The notes: generated from the sequence alone by a model not told the origin. A stretch of 64,000 nt of DNA from Clostridia bacterium (GCA_017403155.1 JAFQOP010000014.1:185677-249676), one strand, 5' to 3'; positions 17,586-26,080 are shown, counted from the first letter of the stretch. Translations and numbers: made by a program.

Positions 17586-19241
17586 ATGGAAGAAATCAGA
17601 AGCAATTTTATCCACGACATAATTGATGCCGATCTTACCGAAAATCCCGAGCTGAAGGTACACACCCGCTTTCCGCCCGAGCCCAACGGATATCTTCATA
17701 TCGGCTCTGCAAAGGCGATATGGATAAACGCAATGACAGCAAAGAAATACGGCGGTCTTTTCAACCTCCGCTACGATGATACAAACCCCTCCAAGGAGGA
17801 CAACGAATACGTCGAGAGCATCTATCGCGACCTGACCTGGCTCGGCTGCGAGCCGACGGGCGGCGTGTACTACGGCTCCGATTACTTCGACAAGTGCTAC
17901 GAATTTGCGGTAAAGCTTATCAAGGAAGGAAAGGCATACGTATGCGACCTCAACGCAGATCAGCTCCGTGAATACAGAGGCACTCTCACAGAGCCCGGTA
18001 AGAACAGCCCGTACAGAGATCGCTCGGTAGAGGAGAATCTCGACCTCTTCGAGAGGATGAAGAACGGCGAGTTTGAGGACGGTGCAAAGACCCTTCGTGC
18101 AAAAATCGATATGGCGTCCTCAAATATGAATATGCGCGACCCTGCGATATACCGCATAGTACACACATCTCACCACAGACAGGGCAACAAGTGGTGCATC
18201 TATCCTCTCTACGATTATGCGCATCCCATCCAGGACGCACTCGAGGGCATCACACACTCCCTTTGCTCAATAGAGTTTGAGAATCACAGACCTCTCTACG
18301 ACTGGGTTGTGGACAATATCGGCTTTGAAAAGAAGCCCAAGCAGCGCGAATTTGCAAGACTGAACGTAACCCACACGGTTATGTCCAAGAGATACCTGCG
18401 TCGCCTTGTCGAGGACGGACTCGTTGACGGCTGGGACGACCCCAGAATGCCCACAATCTGCGGTCTGCGCCGACGCGGATATACCCCCTCTGCAATATTT
18501 GACTTTGTTTCACGCGCAGGTGTAGCAAAAGCATACAGTGTGGTCGACTATGAGCTTCTTGAGCACTGTATCAGAGAGGAGCTTAACCGCGATGCACAGC
18601 GCAGAATAGCAATTCTTCACCCGATTAAGGTTACCGTAACCAACTATCCCGAGGATAAGGTCGAATACTTTGAGGTTGCAAACAATCCCCAGAATCCCGA
18701 TTGCGGAACCAGAAAGGTCCCCTTCACGAGAGAGATATACATCGATGCCGACGATTTTGCCGAAGTACCTCCGCCAAAGTTCTTCCGCATGAAGCCCGAC
18801 GGAGAGGTTCGTCTTATGGGTGCATATATCGTAAGGTGCAACGAGATTATCAAAAACGAGGACGGATCGGTCAAGGAAATACTTTGTACTGCCGATCTTG
18901 AAACAGGCAACGGTATGCCTACCGACGGAAGAAAGGTGAAGGGAACTATACATTGGCTCTCCTCCTCCTTTGCAAAATCAACCACCGTCAAGCTCTATGA
19001 CTTCCTCTTTGATATTGAGAACGTCGACGATATTCCCGAGGGCAAGACCTTCGACGACTATCTTAACAGAGCCTCGGTAACCACAGTTGAGAACGCGAAG
19101 ATCGAGCCCGCACTTGCAGAAGCAAGCGCCGACGAGAGATTTCAGTTTGTCAGATGCGGCTACTTCATCAAGGATTCGAAGCACGAGAACGTCTTCAACC
19201 GTATAGTCGGACTGAAGGACAGCTTCCCAAAGCAGAAATAA
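17586..19241 (+). CDS. glnS: Glutaminyl-tRNA synthetase
   Basis: A class I synthetase of 551 residues charging tRNA-Gln directly with glutamine. PPEPNGYLHIGSAKAIWIN holds the HIGH motif; VMSKRYL is the KMSKS counterpart. RYDDTNPSKEDNEYV and the beta-barrel anticodon-binding domain (from about residue 340) are typical of GlnRS and separate it from the gltX product at 59.5 kb. Many Firmicutes lack GlnRS and make Gln-tRNA by amidating Glu-tRNA, so the gene is noteworthy. Monocistronic or joined to comF. Confidence 0.96.
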   Translation: MEEIRSNFIHDIIDADLTENPELKVHTRFPPEPNGYLHIGSAKAIWINAMTAKKYGGLFNLRYDDTNPSKEDNEYVESIYRDLTWLGCEPTGGVYYGSDYFDKCYEFAVKLIKEGKAYVCDLNADQLREYRGTLTEPGKNSPYRDRSVEENLDLFERMKNGEFEDGAKTLRAKIDMASSNMNMRDPAIYRIVHTSHHRQGNKWCIYPLYDYAHPIQDALEGITHSLCSIEFENHRPLYDWVVDNIGFEKKPKQREFARLNVTHTVMSKRYLRRLVEDGLVDGWDDPRMPTICGLRRRGYTPSAIFDFVSRAGVAKAYSVVDYELLEHCIREELNRDAQRRIAILHPIKVTVTNYPEDKVEYFEVANNPQNPDCGTRKVPFTREIYIDADDFAEVPPPKFFRMKPDGEVRLMGAYIVRCNEIIKNEDGSVKEILCTADLETGNGMPTDGRKVKGTIHWLSSSFAKSTTVKLYDFLFDIENVDDIPEGKTFDDYLNRASVTTVENAKIEPALAEASADERFQFVRCGYFIKDSKHENVFNRIVGLKDSFPKQK

Positions 19242-19249
19242 AAAAGGCA

Positions 19250-19281
19250 GAGCCGTTACCGCGAATACTCGGTAACGGCTC
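19250..19281 (+). other. Strong hairpin between glnS and comF
   Basis: Perfect 12-bp stem (19250-19261 with 19270-19281), 8-nt loop. No T run follows on the plus strand, but an A tract precedes it. It ends 10 nt before the comF ATG and leaves no clear ribosome-binding site; possible weak terminator or translation control. Confidence 0.6.
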
Positions 19282-19291
19282 ATTTAACATT

Positions 19292-20014
19292 ATGGGTATA
19301 TACGAAAAAATTATTTTCTATCTCACTGCGCCGAAGTGCGTGCACTGCGGTGAGAGAATGGATATCGATGACCTGGCGCTGTGCAAGAGATGCAGGGCAG
19401 AGTATAACGATGCGATACGTCGCTCCTGCTATGTTTGTGCCCAACCGCTGTATGAATGCACCTGCACAAACAAATATCTCGATTCTCACTACGTGCATAA
19501 GCATATTAAGGTATACCGATATCTTATACGTGAAAACCTTGTGACAAACAACCTCATATACAGTTTAAAGCGTGATAACCGCAAGGACGTTCTCGAATTT
19601 CTATCAACAGAGCTTGCATCATCTATAATTTTCTCACTGAAAAATCCCGAAAATTACGTTCTTACCAGCATCCCGCGAATCAAGCGTTCAACGGTAAGAT
19701 ACGGCATCGATCATGCCGAGCTGCTTGCTAAAGCGGTCGCTAAAAAGATCGGAGCAACTTACGTAAAACTCTTAAAATCAAAGGGTAAACGCGAGCAGAA
19801 GCACGCAAGAGGCAGGGAAGAGCGTATAAAGAACCTCAACCTTACAATCAACGAAAGAAGCGATGCTGTAAAGGACAAGAACGTAATAATTATCGATGAT
19901 ATAGTTACTACGGGCGTATCAATGAGTGTTGCGGCAATGCTCCTTAAGAGTATAGGTGCAAAGAGGATAATCGCTGCCTCTGTCGCCTCTGCATATAAGG
20001 ATGAGCTTTTCTGA
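19292..20014 (+). CDS. comF: ComF-family phosphoribosyltransferase-like protein
   Basis: A 240-residue protein with an N-terminal zinc-finger-like cluster of Cys pairs (CVHCGE, CKRC, CYVC, CTC) and a C-terminal PRTase domain with the PRPP-loop motif VIIIDDIVTTG. ComF acts in DNA uptake and transformation in competent Firmicutes, at the cytoplasmic side. No other competence gene is nearby. ATG 19292 lacks a good ribosome-binding site. Only 3 nt separate it from the convergent flavoprotein gene. Confidence 0.88.
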   Translation: MGIYEKIIFYLTAPKCVHCGERMDIDDLALCKRCRAEYNDAIRRSCYVCAQPLYECTCTNKYLDSHYVHKHIKVYRYLIRENLVTNNLIYSLKRDNRKDVLEFLSTELASSIIFSLKNPENYVLTSIPRIKRSTVRYGIDHAELLAKAVAKKIGATYVKLLKSKGKREQKHARGREERIKNLNLTINERSDAVKDKNVIIIDDIVTTGVSMSVAAMLLKSIGAKRIIAASVASAYKDELF

Positions 20015-20017
20015 TTA

Positions 20018-20644
20018 TTATCTGATAAAATTAGTCATCGGCTTATACTCAAGCTTGGGGGGCTCAACCTTGTCTGCCGCCTCCTTGAGCCTCAAAAACC
20101 ACGCCATATTTCGACCGAGATTTCGCATTGTACGAAGTCCCTCGAGATCAAGCTCAACCTCTTCTGCACTGTTTCCGTGCACCTCATTCCAATAGGTAGA
20201 CGTAATAATTGGCATGCAGGTTATAGCAAAGAAGCGGTTTATCTCGTCGAGTGTTGGAGTTGTGCCGGCACGTCTGGCGCTAGCAACCGCAGCCGCAGGC
20301 TTAAATGCAAATACGTTTTTCTTCGCACATTTATCTGCATAGAAGACTCTATCCATAAAGGAAACAAGAGATCCGTTTGCTCCCGCATAATACACGGGAG
20401 AGGCGAATATAAATCCGTCAGCCGTCTTCGCCTTTTCGAGAAATTCATTAACCTTGTCATCTATGACGCATTTGCCGAGTGTGTTGCATGCGCGGCATCC
20501 GCGGCAGGGAGCAACCCCCTCCGTGCCAAGCTCAAATATCTCAGTTTCGATTCCCAGGTCCAGAAGTGTCGTTTCTACCTCGCGAAGTGCTCTGGCAGTA
20601 CAACCGTCCGACTTTGTGCTTCCATTGACTAAAATTACCTTCAT
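20018..20644 (-). CDS. Iron-sulfur flavoprotein / NADPH-dependent FMN reductase family
   Basis: A 208-residue flavodoxin-like protein. The FMN phosphate loop is VNGSTKSDGCT, and FASPVYYAGANGSLVSFMDR is the second flavin contact. Between them CRGCRACNTLGKC gives the CX2CX2CX5C spacing of iron-sulfur flavoproteins of anaerobes, which pass electrons to oxygen species or small acceptors. AGGAG precedes the ATG. No neighbour suggests a specific partner. Confidence 0.88.
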   Translation of the reverse strand: MKVILVNGSTKSDGCTARALREVETTLLDLGIETEIFELGTEGVAPCRGCRACNTLGKCVIDDKVNEFLEKAKTADGFIFASPVYYAGANGSLVSFMDRVFYADKCAKKNVFAFKPAAAVASARRAGTTPTLDEINRFFAITCMPIITSTYWNEVHGNSAEEVELDLEGLRTMRNLGRNMAWFLRLKEAADKVEPPKLEYKPMTNFIR

Positions 20645-20693
20645 AGTGCGCTCCTGAATTATATATTACACGTAGAGTATATCATATAAGCAT

Positions 20694-20725
20694 AAAAAAA
20701 GCAAGGCGATTTGCCTTGCTTTTTT
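20694..20725 (-). terminator. Terminator after rplA
   Basis: Stem of 7 GC-rich pairs (20701-20707 with 20713-20719) extended by A/T tracts, loop GATTT; it ends the rpmG-rplA operon. Confidence 0.88.
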
Positions 20726-20742
20726 ATGCTGTTAGCTTTTAA

Positions 20743-21438
20743 TTAGCCGAGCTTGGTGTAGTTTACCTTGATGCCGGGGCCCATGGTAGTAGCAACAACG
20801 CAGCTCTTGATATACTGACCCTTTGCAGCAGCGGGCTTAGCCTTGATAACCGCACCAACGAGGGTGTTGAAGTTCTCGGTGAGCTTCTCAGTACCGAAGG
20901 ATGCCTTGCCGATAGGGCAGTGGATGATGTTGGTCTTGTCGAGACGGTACTCGATCTTACCTGCCTTTGCCTCGGTAACAGCCTTAGCAACGTCGGGGGT
21001 AACAGTACCTGCCTTGGGGTTAGGCATAAGGCCCTTGGGACCAAGTACCTTACCAAGACGGCCGATGAGGCCCATCATATCGGGAGATGCAATAACAACG
21101 TCGAACTCAAACCAGTTCTCAGTCGTGATCTTCTGAACGTAATCCTCTGCACCAACGTAGTCAGCGCCTGCTGCGAGAGCAGCCTCTGCCTTGTCGCCGC
21201 GAGCGAATACAAGAGTTCTAACAGTCTTACCGGTTCCGTTAGGAAGAACGATAGCGCCACGAACCTGCTGATCTGCGTGACGGGAGTCAACGCCGAGGCG
21301 GATGTGGATTTCTACAGTTTCGTCAAACTTTGCCTTAGCAGTCTGGCAAACAAGGCCCATAGCCTCGTCTACGTCGTAGAGCTTAGTCTTGTCGATGAGC
21401 TCTGCGCTTGCCTTATACTTCTTACTCATATTAGCCAT
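20743..21438 (-). CDS. rplA: Ribosomal protein L1
   Basis: A 231-residue 50S protein of the L1 stalk. [22 protein letters not shown] and the signature segment [17 protein letters not shown] are diagnostic. In the family L1 also binds its own operon mRNA as a repressor; a matching leader is found before rplK. GGAGG precedes the ATG. It is the last gene of the operon here: a terminator follows and rplJ-rplL are not next to it. Confidence 0.98.
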   Translation of the reverse strand: MANMSKKYKASAELIDKTKLYDVDEAMGLVCQTAKAKFDETVEIHIRLGVDSRHADQQVRGAIVLPNGTGKTVRTLVFARGDKAEAALAAGADYVGAEDYVQKITTENWFEFDVVIASPDMMGLIGRLGKVLGPKGLMPNPKAGTVTPDVAKAVTEAKAGKIEYRLDKTNIIHCPIGKASFGTEKLTENFNTLVGAVIKAKPAAAKGQYIKSCVVATTMGPGIKVNYTKLG

Positions 21439-21451
21439 CTTTCAGTCCTCC

Positions 21452-21877
21452 TTACTCTTCAACGGTAACGCCCATGCTGCGTGCGGTACCTGCAACCATG
21501 CTCATTGCTGCCTCAACGGATGCTGCGTTAAGGTCGGGCATCTTAGTTTCTGCGATCTTACGAAGCTGCTCCTGGGTAAGGGTAGCAACCTTAGTCTTGT
21601 TGGGAGCTGCGGAAGCAGTCTCGATGCCGCATGCCTTCTTGATAAGAACTGCAGCGGGGGGAGTCTTCGTAATGAAGGTGAAGGAACGGTCTGCGTAAAC
21701 CGTGATAACAACGGGGATAATAAGACCGATGTCGTTCTTAGTTCTCTCGTTGAACTCCTTGGTGAAGTTGGGGATAGATACACCATACTGACCAAGCGCG
21801 GGACCTACAGGGGGCTGGGGAGTAGCCTTGCCGGCAGGAAGCTGTAATTTAATGTAACCGGAAATTTTCTTTGCCAT
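21452..21877 (-). CDS. rplK: Ribosomal protein L11
   Basis: A 141-residue 50S protein of the GTPase-associated centre. [21 protein letters not shown] is the N-terminal thiostrepton-region signature, and the C-terminal RNA-binding domain follows ([19 protein letters not shown]). It needs release-factor and stringent-factor contacts; relA lies at the start of the window. It starts 13 nt before rplA's start region in a coupled arrangement, and is preceded by an L1-type leader. Confidence 0.98.
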   Translation of the reverse strand: MAKKISGYIKLQLPAGKATPQPPVGPALGQYGVSIPNFTKEFNERTKNDIGLIIPVVITVYADRSFTFITKTPPAAVLIKKACGIETASAAPNKTKVATLTQEQLRKIAETKMPDLNAASVEAAMSMVAGTARSMGVTVEE

Positions 21878-21895
21878 AATAAATAAACCTCCATA

Positions 21896-21944
21896 TGTGG
21901 TAATTTAATCGGGAGAATTGTAAAGAATTTTTCTCCCTCCCACG
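21896..21944 (-). promoter_or_regulatory. Putative L1-binding autoregulatory mRNA leader before rplK
   Basis: Read on the minus strand, GTGGGAG (21943-21937) and the opposing CGATTAAATTACCAC strand enclose a second helix GGAGAA/TTCTCC. Two helices split by an asymmetric loop, with GTGG pairing CCAC, resemble the 23S rRNA L1 site and known L1 mRNA leaders. It ends just before the rplK ribosome-binding site (GGAGG). Confidence 0.65.
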
Positions 21945-21972
21945 TTTTGCTCACAAAAGAGCAGGGAAATGC

Positions 21973-22515
21973 TTATTGAGCGAGACGCACGTCCTGAGTT
22001 TCTACCATAATAGGAATATCGCGTCTCTCAGTCGAGGCGAGCACGACAATCTGCTTCTTATCCTCGCTGATTTCGTGGATAGTACCCGAATATCCTGCGA
22101 ATGTACCGGATACCACCTCAACCCTATCTCCAACCTTGAAGGGGAATTCCTCGAGCTGAGATTCAATTCTGAACACCTCGAGCTCTTCCTGAGAAAGGGG
22201 TGTAGGCTCGGAGCCGGGGCCTACAAAGCCGGTGACGCCTGTGATGTTGCGGACAACATGCCAGCTTTCGTCGGTCATAGTCATTTTAACAAGGACGTAT
22301 CCGGGGAGGAGCTTAGTCTCTACTATCTTCTCTTCACCCTTGTCATTGGTTTCTACGTGAGTCTCTGTGGGAACCTGCACGTCGTAAATCAAGTGCTGGA
22401 GTCCGCGGTTCTCAACGATTTTTTCAATGCTGATCTTTACCTTGTTTTCATAGCCTGTATATGTGTGTGCAACGTACCATCTGGGACCGAGGTTTTTTTC
22501 GTTAATGTTACTCAT
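21973..22515 (-). CDS. nusG: Transcription elongation/termination factor NusG
   Basis: A 180-residue protein with the NGN domain (WYVAHTYTGYENKVKISIEK) and C-terminal KOW domain (FKVGDRVEVVSGTFAGYSGTI). It binds RNA polymerase, promotes processive transcription and couples to ribosomes or Rho. Gene order secE-nusG-rplK is universal in bacteria. AAAGG lies upstream of the start. Confidence 0.98.
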   Translation of the reverse strand: MSNINEKNLGPRWYVAHTYTGYENKVKISIEKIVENRGLQHLIYDVQVPTETHVETNDKGEEKIVETKLLPGYVLVKMTMTDESWHVVRNITGVTGFVGPGSEPTPLSQEELEVFRIESQLEEFPFKVGDRVEVVSGTFAGYSGTIHEISEDKKQIVVLASTERRDIPIMVETQDVRLAQ

Positions 22516-22530
22516 ACAGAATCAGGCCTT

Positions 22531-22785
22531 TCAGTCGACAAGACGGGCGATCCAATCAATTCCGTTATAGAAAAGTACGTCAACGATAGCAATTGCAACC
22601 GCGAATGCTACGACGGTAACAAGAACTATCTTTGTGCTCTTCCACAGCTCGCTCTTCGACGTCCAGACGACCTTTTTCATCTCGCCTACAACGTCCTTGC
22701 AGAGCTTGCTAAACCATCTGCCGAAGCGTACGAAAATGTTGGGCTTCTTACCTGCCTTACCATTTACCTTCTTTTCTTCTGCCAT
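22531..22785 (-). CDS. secE: Preprotein translocase subunit SecE
   Basis: An 84-residue protein with a basic N-terminus, the conserved VGEMKKVVWTSKSELWKST amphipathic helix and one C-terminal membrane helix (VLVTVVAFAVAIAIVDVLF). It clamps SecY in the inner membrane. The gene is 15 nt ahead of nusG in the same operon. Confidence 0.96.
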   Translation of the reverse strand: MAEEKKVNGKAGKKPNIFVRFGRWFSKLCKDVVGEMKKVVWTSKSELWKSTKIVLVTVVAFAVAIAIVDVLFYNGIDWIARLVD

Positions 22786-22808
22786 ACTAAATGATCCTCA
22801 CTAAAAAA

Positions 22809-22958
22809 TTACTTAGTTTCTTTGTGCAAAGTATGTTTGCGACAGAAACGGCAGAACTTATTCATCTCAAGTCTGTCCGGATCGTTCTTCTTGTTTTTCT
22901 TTGTGTCATAATTTCTCTGCTTACATTCAGTGCAGGCAAGGGTAATTTTGACTCTCAT
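22809..22958 (-). CDS. rpmG: Ribosomal protein L33
   Basis: A 49-residue protein starting [17 protein letters not shown], with two Cys pairs (CTEC and CRFC), i.e. the zinc-binding form of L33, as opposed to the Cys-less paralogue used under zinc limitation. TAGGAGG lies 6 nt before the ATG; an in-frame upstream start would read through the leader hairpin. First gene of the secE-nusG operon. Confidence 0.96.
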   Translation of the reverse strand: MRVKITLACTECKQRNYDTKKNKKNDPDRLEMNKFCRFCRKHTLHKETK

Positions 22959-23081
22959 ATCGGCACCTCCTAATAGAATTCGGGCTGAGCCCGTAAAAAA
23001 TACCTCCCTCAATGTCTATGGGAAATTGAGTGCCCGTCCCAGATAAAAATGAGCACACAAAAAAAGCCCTCCGACAGAGGT
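22959..23081 (-). promoter_or_regulatory. Structured 5' leader of the rpmG operon
   Basis: About 123 nt from the predicted start to rpmG. In minus-strand order: a small CCTC/GAGG hairpin followed by seven T (about 23082-23060), an ACTCAAT/ATTGAG hairpin (about 23031-23009), six T, then the hairpin ACGGGCTCAGCCCG (22994-22981). The first resembles a mini-terminator; attenuation is possible. Confidence 0.5.
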
Positions 23082-23087
23082 ACGTCC

Positions 23088-23116
23088 ATTATAGCACCGA
23101 AAGCATGATTTGTCAA
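23088..23116 (-). promoter_or_regulatory. Consensus SigA promoter of the rpmG operon
   Basis: TTGACA (complement of 23111-23116), 17-bp spacer, TATAAT (complement of 23088-23093): a perfect consensus. Confidence 0.92.
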
Positions 23117-23166
23117 GTACTTTTATAAATAAAATATTGTATTAAAATAAATATTATATTATTATA

Positions 23167-23195
23167 TTGAAAAAAAGCTTTATGTGTGATACAAT
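23167..23195 (+). promoter_or_regulatory. SigA promoter of the 2-hydroxyacid dehydrogenase gene
   Basis: TTGAAA (23167-23172), 17 bp, TACAAT (23190-23195), 20 nt before the ATG; GTGAGG is the ribosome-binding site. Confidence 0.75.
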
Positions 23196-23215
23196 AATGA
23201 AGTGAGGTAATTTGA

Positions 23216-24163
23216 ATGAAGATAACCGTTTTAGATAAGGCGTCCCTCGGAGAGGATACACCGTTTGCGCCGCTTGCCGCACTTGGCGAGCTCATCACAT
23301 ACGATGCAACATCCAAAGAGGAGGCTATCAAGCATATCGCCGACAGCGATGTAATCGTCATAAATAAAGTAAAAATAACCGATGAAGTTTTATCTCGGGT
23401 GCCTCGTCTTAAGCTGATATGCGTTTTCGCAACGGGGTATGACAACGTCGACCTAGATGCCGCGCGGCGCTATGGCGTCGGAGTGTGCAACGTCCCCGCC
23501 TATTCCACAAGCAGCGTAACCCTATTCACTCTTTCCACAGTCCTTGCTCTTGTATCTCATCTGACCGAATATCGCGAATTTGTTAAAAGCGGCTCCTACA
23601 CCGCTGCCGGTCTGCCAAACAGGCTGACACCGGTATTTCACGAGGTTGACGGAATGAAGTGGGGTATAGTCGGATATGGAAATATCGGTATGGCGGTAGG
23701 AGAGGTGGCACGCGCGATGGGCGCCGAGCTTTTGGTATGCAAGAGAGCACCGACGGAGGGCGTCAGATGTGTTGATATAGATACTCTGTGCCGTGAGGCG
23801 GATATTATAACGCTCCACTGCCCCCTGAACAGCGAAACTCGCGGACTCATAAATAGGGAACGTCTCTCTCTTATGAAGCCAACCGCAGTCCTGGTAAACG
23901 AGGCGCGCGGTGCCGTGCTTGATGAAAATGCGGTTGCCGAGGCTGTTCTGAACAAGCAAATTGCGGCCTTCGGGTGCGACGTATATTCCACCGAGCCCTT
24001 TGGCGAGCCTCACCCGTATACAAAAATTATGCATCTGAACAACGTAATTCTGACTCCGCACGCAGCCTGGGCGGCATATGAGGCAAGGGTAAGGTGCGTT
24101 AATACAATCAAAGAAAACATAACCTCCTATGTAAACGGAGGAAAGCTGAACAGAATTGATTAA
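23216..24163 (+). CDS. D-isomer-specific 2-hydroxyacid dehydrogenase
   Basis: A 315-residue NAD(P)-dependent reductase of 2-ketoacids (hydroxypyruvate/glycerate dehydrogenase type). The Rossmann motif is GIVGYGNIGMAVGEVARAMG; catalytic Arg is in VNEARGAV, Glu in STEPFG, His in PHAAWAAYEA. VFATGYDNVDL and NVPAYSTSSV are typical of the glycerate/hydroxypyruvate group. The usual VNTARG is VNEARG. The exact substrate cannot be told. It is divergent from the rpmG operon and may share a transcript with the following isomerase-kinase gene (19 nt gap). Confidence 0.92.
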   Translation: MKITVLDKASLGEDTPFAPLAALGELITYDATSKEEAIKHIADSDVIVINKVKITDEVLSRVPRLKLICVFATGYDNVDLDAARRYGVGVCNVPAYSTSSVTLFTLSTVLALVSHLTEYREFVKSGSYTAAGLPNRLTPVFHEVDGMKWGIVGYGNIGMAVGEVARAMGAELLVCKRAPTEGVRCVDIDTLCREADIITLHCPLNSETRGLINRERLSLMKPTAVLVNEARGAVLDENAVAEAVLNKQIAAFGCDVYSTEPFGEPHPYTKIMHLNNVILTPHAAWAAYEARVRCVNTIKENITSYVNGGKLNRID

Positions 24164-24182
24164 ACTTGAAAGGGAATACATT

Positions 24183-26033
24183 ATGAAAAATCTACTTCTT
24201 TACCCCGAATGCAAGGATAACATCTGGGGCGGAACAAAGCTGAAAACAAAGTACGGCAAAGCAACCGACAGAGATATTGTTGCCGAGAGCTGGGAGCTCT
24301 CCTACCACAAGGACGGTCCGACACGTACAGAGGACGGAGCAACACTTTCCGAAGCACTAACCAACGAAGAAATCGGCACTAATTGTAGCGATTTTTCATT
24401 TTTCCCCGTTCTTGTAAAGCTCATTGACGCCAAGGACGACCTTTCCGTGCAGGTACACCCCTCGGATAGCTATGCTCTTGAAAACGAGAACAGCTTCGGT
24501 AAAACCGAAATGTGGTATATCGTCGAGGCGGAGGAGGGCGCAGGAATCTATCTTGGCTTCAAAAAAGACGTAACCGAAGATGAATACAAGGCAGCAATAA
24601 AGAACAATACACTCACCGACCTGCTGAATTTCTACGAGGTCAAGGCGGGCGAGTGCTACTTTATCCCCTCGGGCACAATTCACGCCATAGGCAGTGGCTG
24701 CCTTATCTGCGAAATCCAACAGAACAGCAACCTCACCTACCGCGTTTATGACTACGGACGCCGCGATAAGAACGGAAACACGCGTGAATTGCATATTGAA
24801 AAGGCTCTCAAGGTAACCTCGCTCAAGAAATACGAGGCATGCCCACTCGGCATCAGCGCAAAGGATGGAGAGCTGCTTGGTGTAAGCAGGTATTTCACCG
24901 TAACTAAGCTCGACGTAAAAGGAGCTACCGATATAGCTTGTGATGCTGCGACCTTCAAATGCTTCACCTGCGTTGAAGGCGAGGCAACGGTCGGCGGTGA
25001 GAGACTTGCGCTAGGTAAGTCGCGTCTTGTAAGCGCTCACAACGGTAAGATTGAAATAAAAGGTAATGCAACAGTTATTATGACACAGATCAGAAAATAC
25101 TACGTCGGCATAGATCTTGGCGGCACATTCATAAAGGGAGGTATCGTCGACGATCTTGGAAATATAATCTACACCGACAAAATTCCCACCGAAGGCAATC
25201 GTGGTCAGGACGCTGTTGCTGAAAATATTGCAAGGCTGGCAAAAATGCTCCTGGCACGTACGGGTCTGTCGACCGATGACGTGGAGGGAATAGGCATGGG
25301 CGTGCCCGGTATGATAGACAGTGAGAAGGGAATAGTTCTCCTATCCAACAATCTTCGTTGGTACGACTTCCATATCGCCGAAGCAGTGTCAAGCCTTACG
25401 GGTCTCAGGGTTAAAATAGCAAACGATGCTAACGTAGCTGTCCTCGCAGAAGCAAAATTCGGTGCTGCGAAGAACAGAAAGAACGTAATTATGCTCACGC
25501 TTGGCACAGGTGTCGGCGGAGGAATAATTGCCAACGGAGCCCTTTACGAGGGAAACATGTCGGTTGGAGCTGAGCTCGGTCACATGGTAATCAAGAGCGA
25601 CGGAGAGCGCTGTACCTGCGGCAGACAAGGCTGCCTTGAGGCATACGCGTCGGCATCAGCCCTCATAAGAGAAACAAAAAAAGCTATGCAGGCGCATCCC
25701 GAGAGCAAAATGTGGCAGACCTATACTCCGGACAACGCAAGCGGCAAGACTGCCTTCGACTATAAGGACACCGACGAGTTTGCCAAGGAGGTTGTCGACA
25801 GGTATATCCAAAACCTTGCCACAGGTATCACAAACCTTGTAAACATCTTTCGCCCCGAGGTAGTTCTTCTCGGCGGTGGTGTATGTGCCGAAGGAGATAA
25901 TCTCATCATTCCGCTACAAAGGCTGGTAAACGAAAAGATGTTTGCGGGCAAGGCAGGTCCCGAATCAAAAATACTCATCGCAACCCTTGGAAATACCGCG
26001 GGAACACTTGGCGCGGCATCCCTTCTTATGTAA
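24183..26033 (+). CDS. manA: Fusion of class I mannose-6-phosphate isomerase and ROK sugar kinase
   Basis: One frame of 616 residues joins two enzymes. Residues 1 to about 300 are a Bacillus-type phosphomannose isomerase: NIWGGTKLKTKYGK, the zinc-site segment VQVHPSDSYALENE, EMWYIVEAEEG, IPSGTIHAIGSG. From about 303 a complete ROK kinase follows: YYVGIDLGGTFIKGG (ATP loop), GMGVPGMIDSEKG, NDANVAVLAEAKFG with the catalytic Asp, TLGTGVGGGII, GHMV and zinc motif CTCGRQGCLEAYAS. Joined, they would supply fructose-6-P or glucose-6-P and interconvert mannose-6-P with fructose-6-P. The kinase could be a fructokinase or glucokinase. ATG 24183 follows AAAGGGAA. No stop or frame disturbance lies at the junction near 25080. 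Confidence 0.92.
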   Translation: MKNLLLYPECKDNIWGGTKLKTKYGKATDRDIVAESWELSYHKDGPTRTEDGATLSEALTNEEIGTNCSDFSFFPVLVKLIDAKDDLSVQVHPSDSYALENENSFGKTEMWYIVEAEEGAGIYLGFKKDVTEDEYKAAIKNNTLTDLLNFYEVKAGECYFIPSGTIHAIGSGCLICEIQQNSNLTYRVYDYGRRDKNGNTRELHIEKALKVTSLKKYEACPLGISAKDGELLGVSRYFTVTKLDVKGATDIACDAATFKCFTCVEGEATVGGERLALGKSRLVSAHNGKIEIKGNATVIMTQIRKYYVGIDLGGTFIKGGIVDDLGNIIYTDKIPTEGNRGQDAVAENIARLAKMLLARTGLSTDDVEGIGMGVPGMIDSEKGIVLLSNNLRWYDFHIAEAVSSLTGLRVKIANDANVAVLAEAKFGAAKNRKNVIMLTLGTGVGGGIIANGALYEGNMSVGAELGHMVIKSDGERCTCGRQGCLEAYASASALIRETKKAMQAHPESKMWQTYTPDNASGKTAFDYKDTDEFAKEVVDRYIQNLATGITNLVNIFRPEVVLLGGGVCAEGDNLIIPLQRLVNEKMFAGKAGPESKILIATLGNTAGTLGAASLLM

Positions 26034-26039
26034 AAGAAC

Positions 26040-26071
26040 AAAACGGAGCAGATATTTCTGCTCCGTTTTTT
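26040..26071. terminator. Bidirectional terminator
   Basis: Thirteen-bp stem (26040-26052 with 26057-26069), loop TATT, T run to 26071; serves the kinase fusion and the convergent XRE gene. Confidence 0.9.
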
Positions 26072-26080
26072 GTACTATTT

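Noticed and set aside
19250..19281. Hairpin after glnS as a plain intrinsic terminator
   Set aside because: No T run follows on the plus strand; kept only as an unclassified hairpin.
25000..25150. Sequencing frameshift explaining the isomerase-kinase fusion
   Set aside because: Both domains are complete in a single frame and no stop or frame change is needed; still, read support would settle it.
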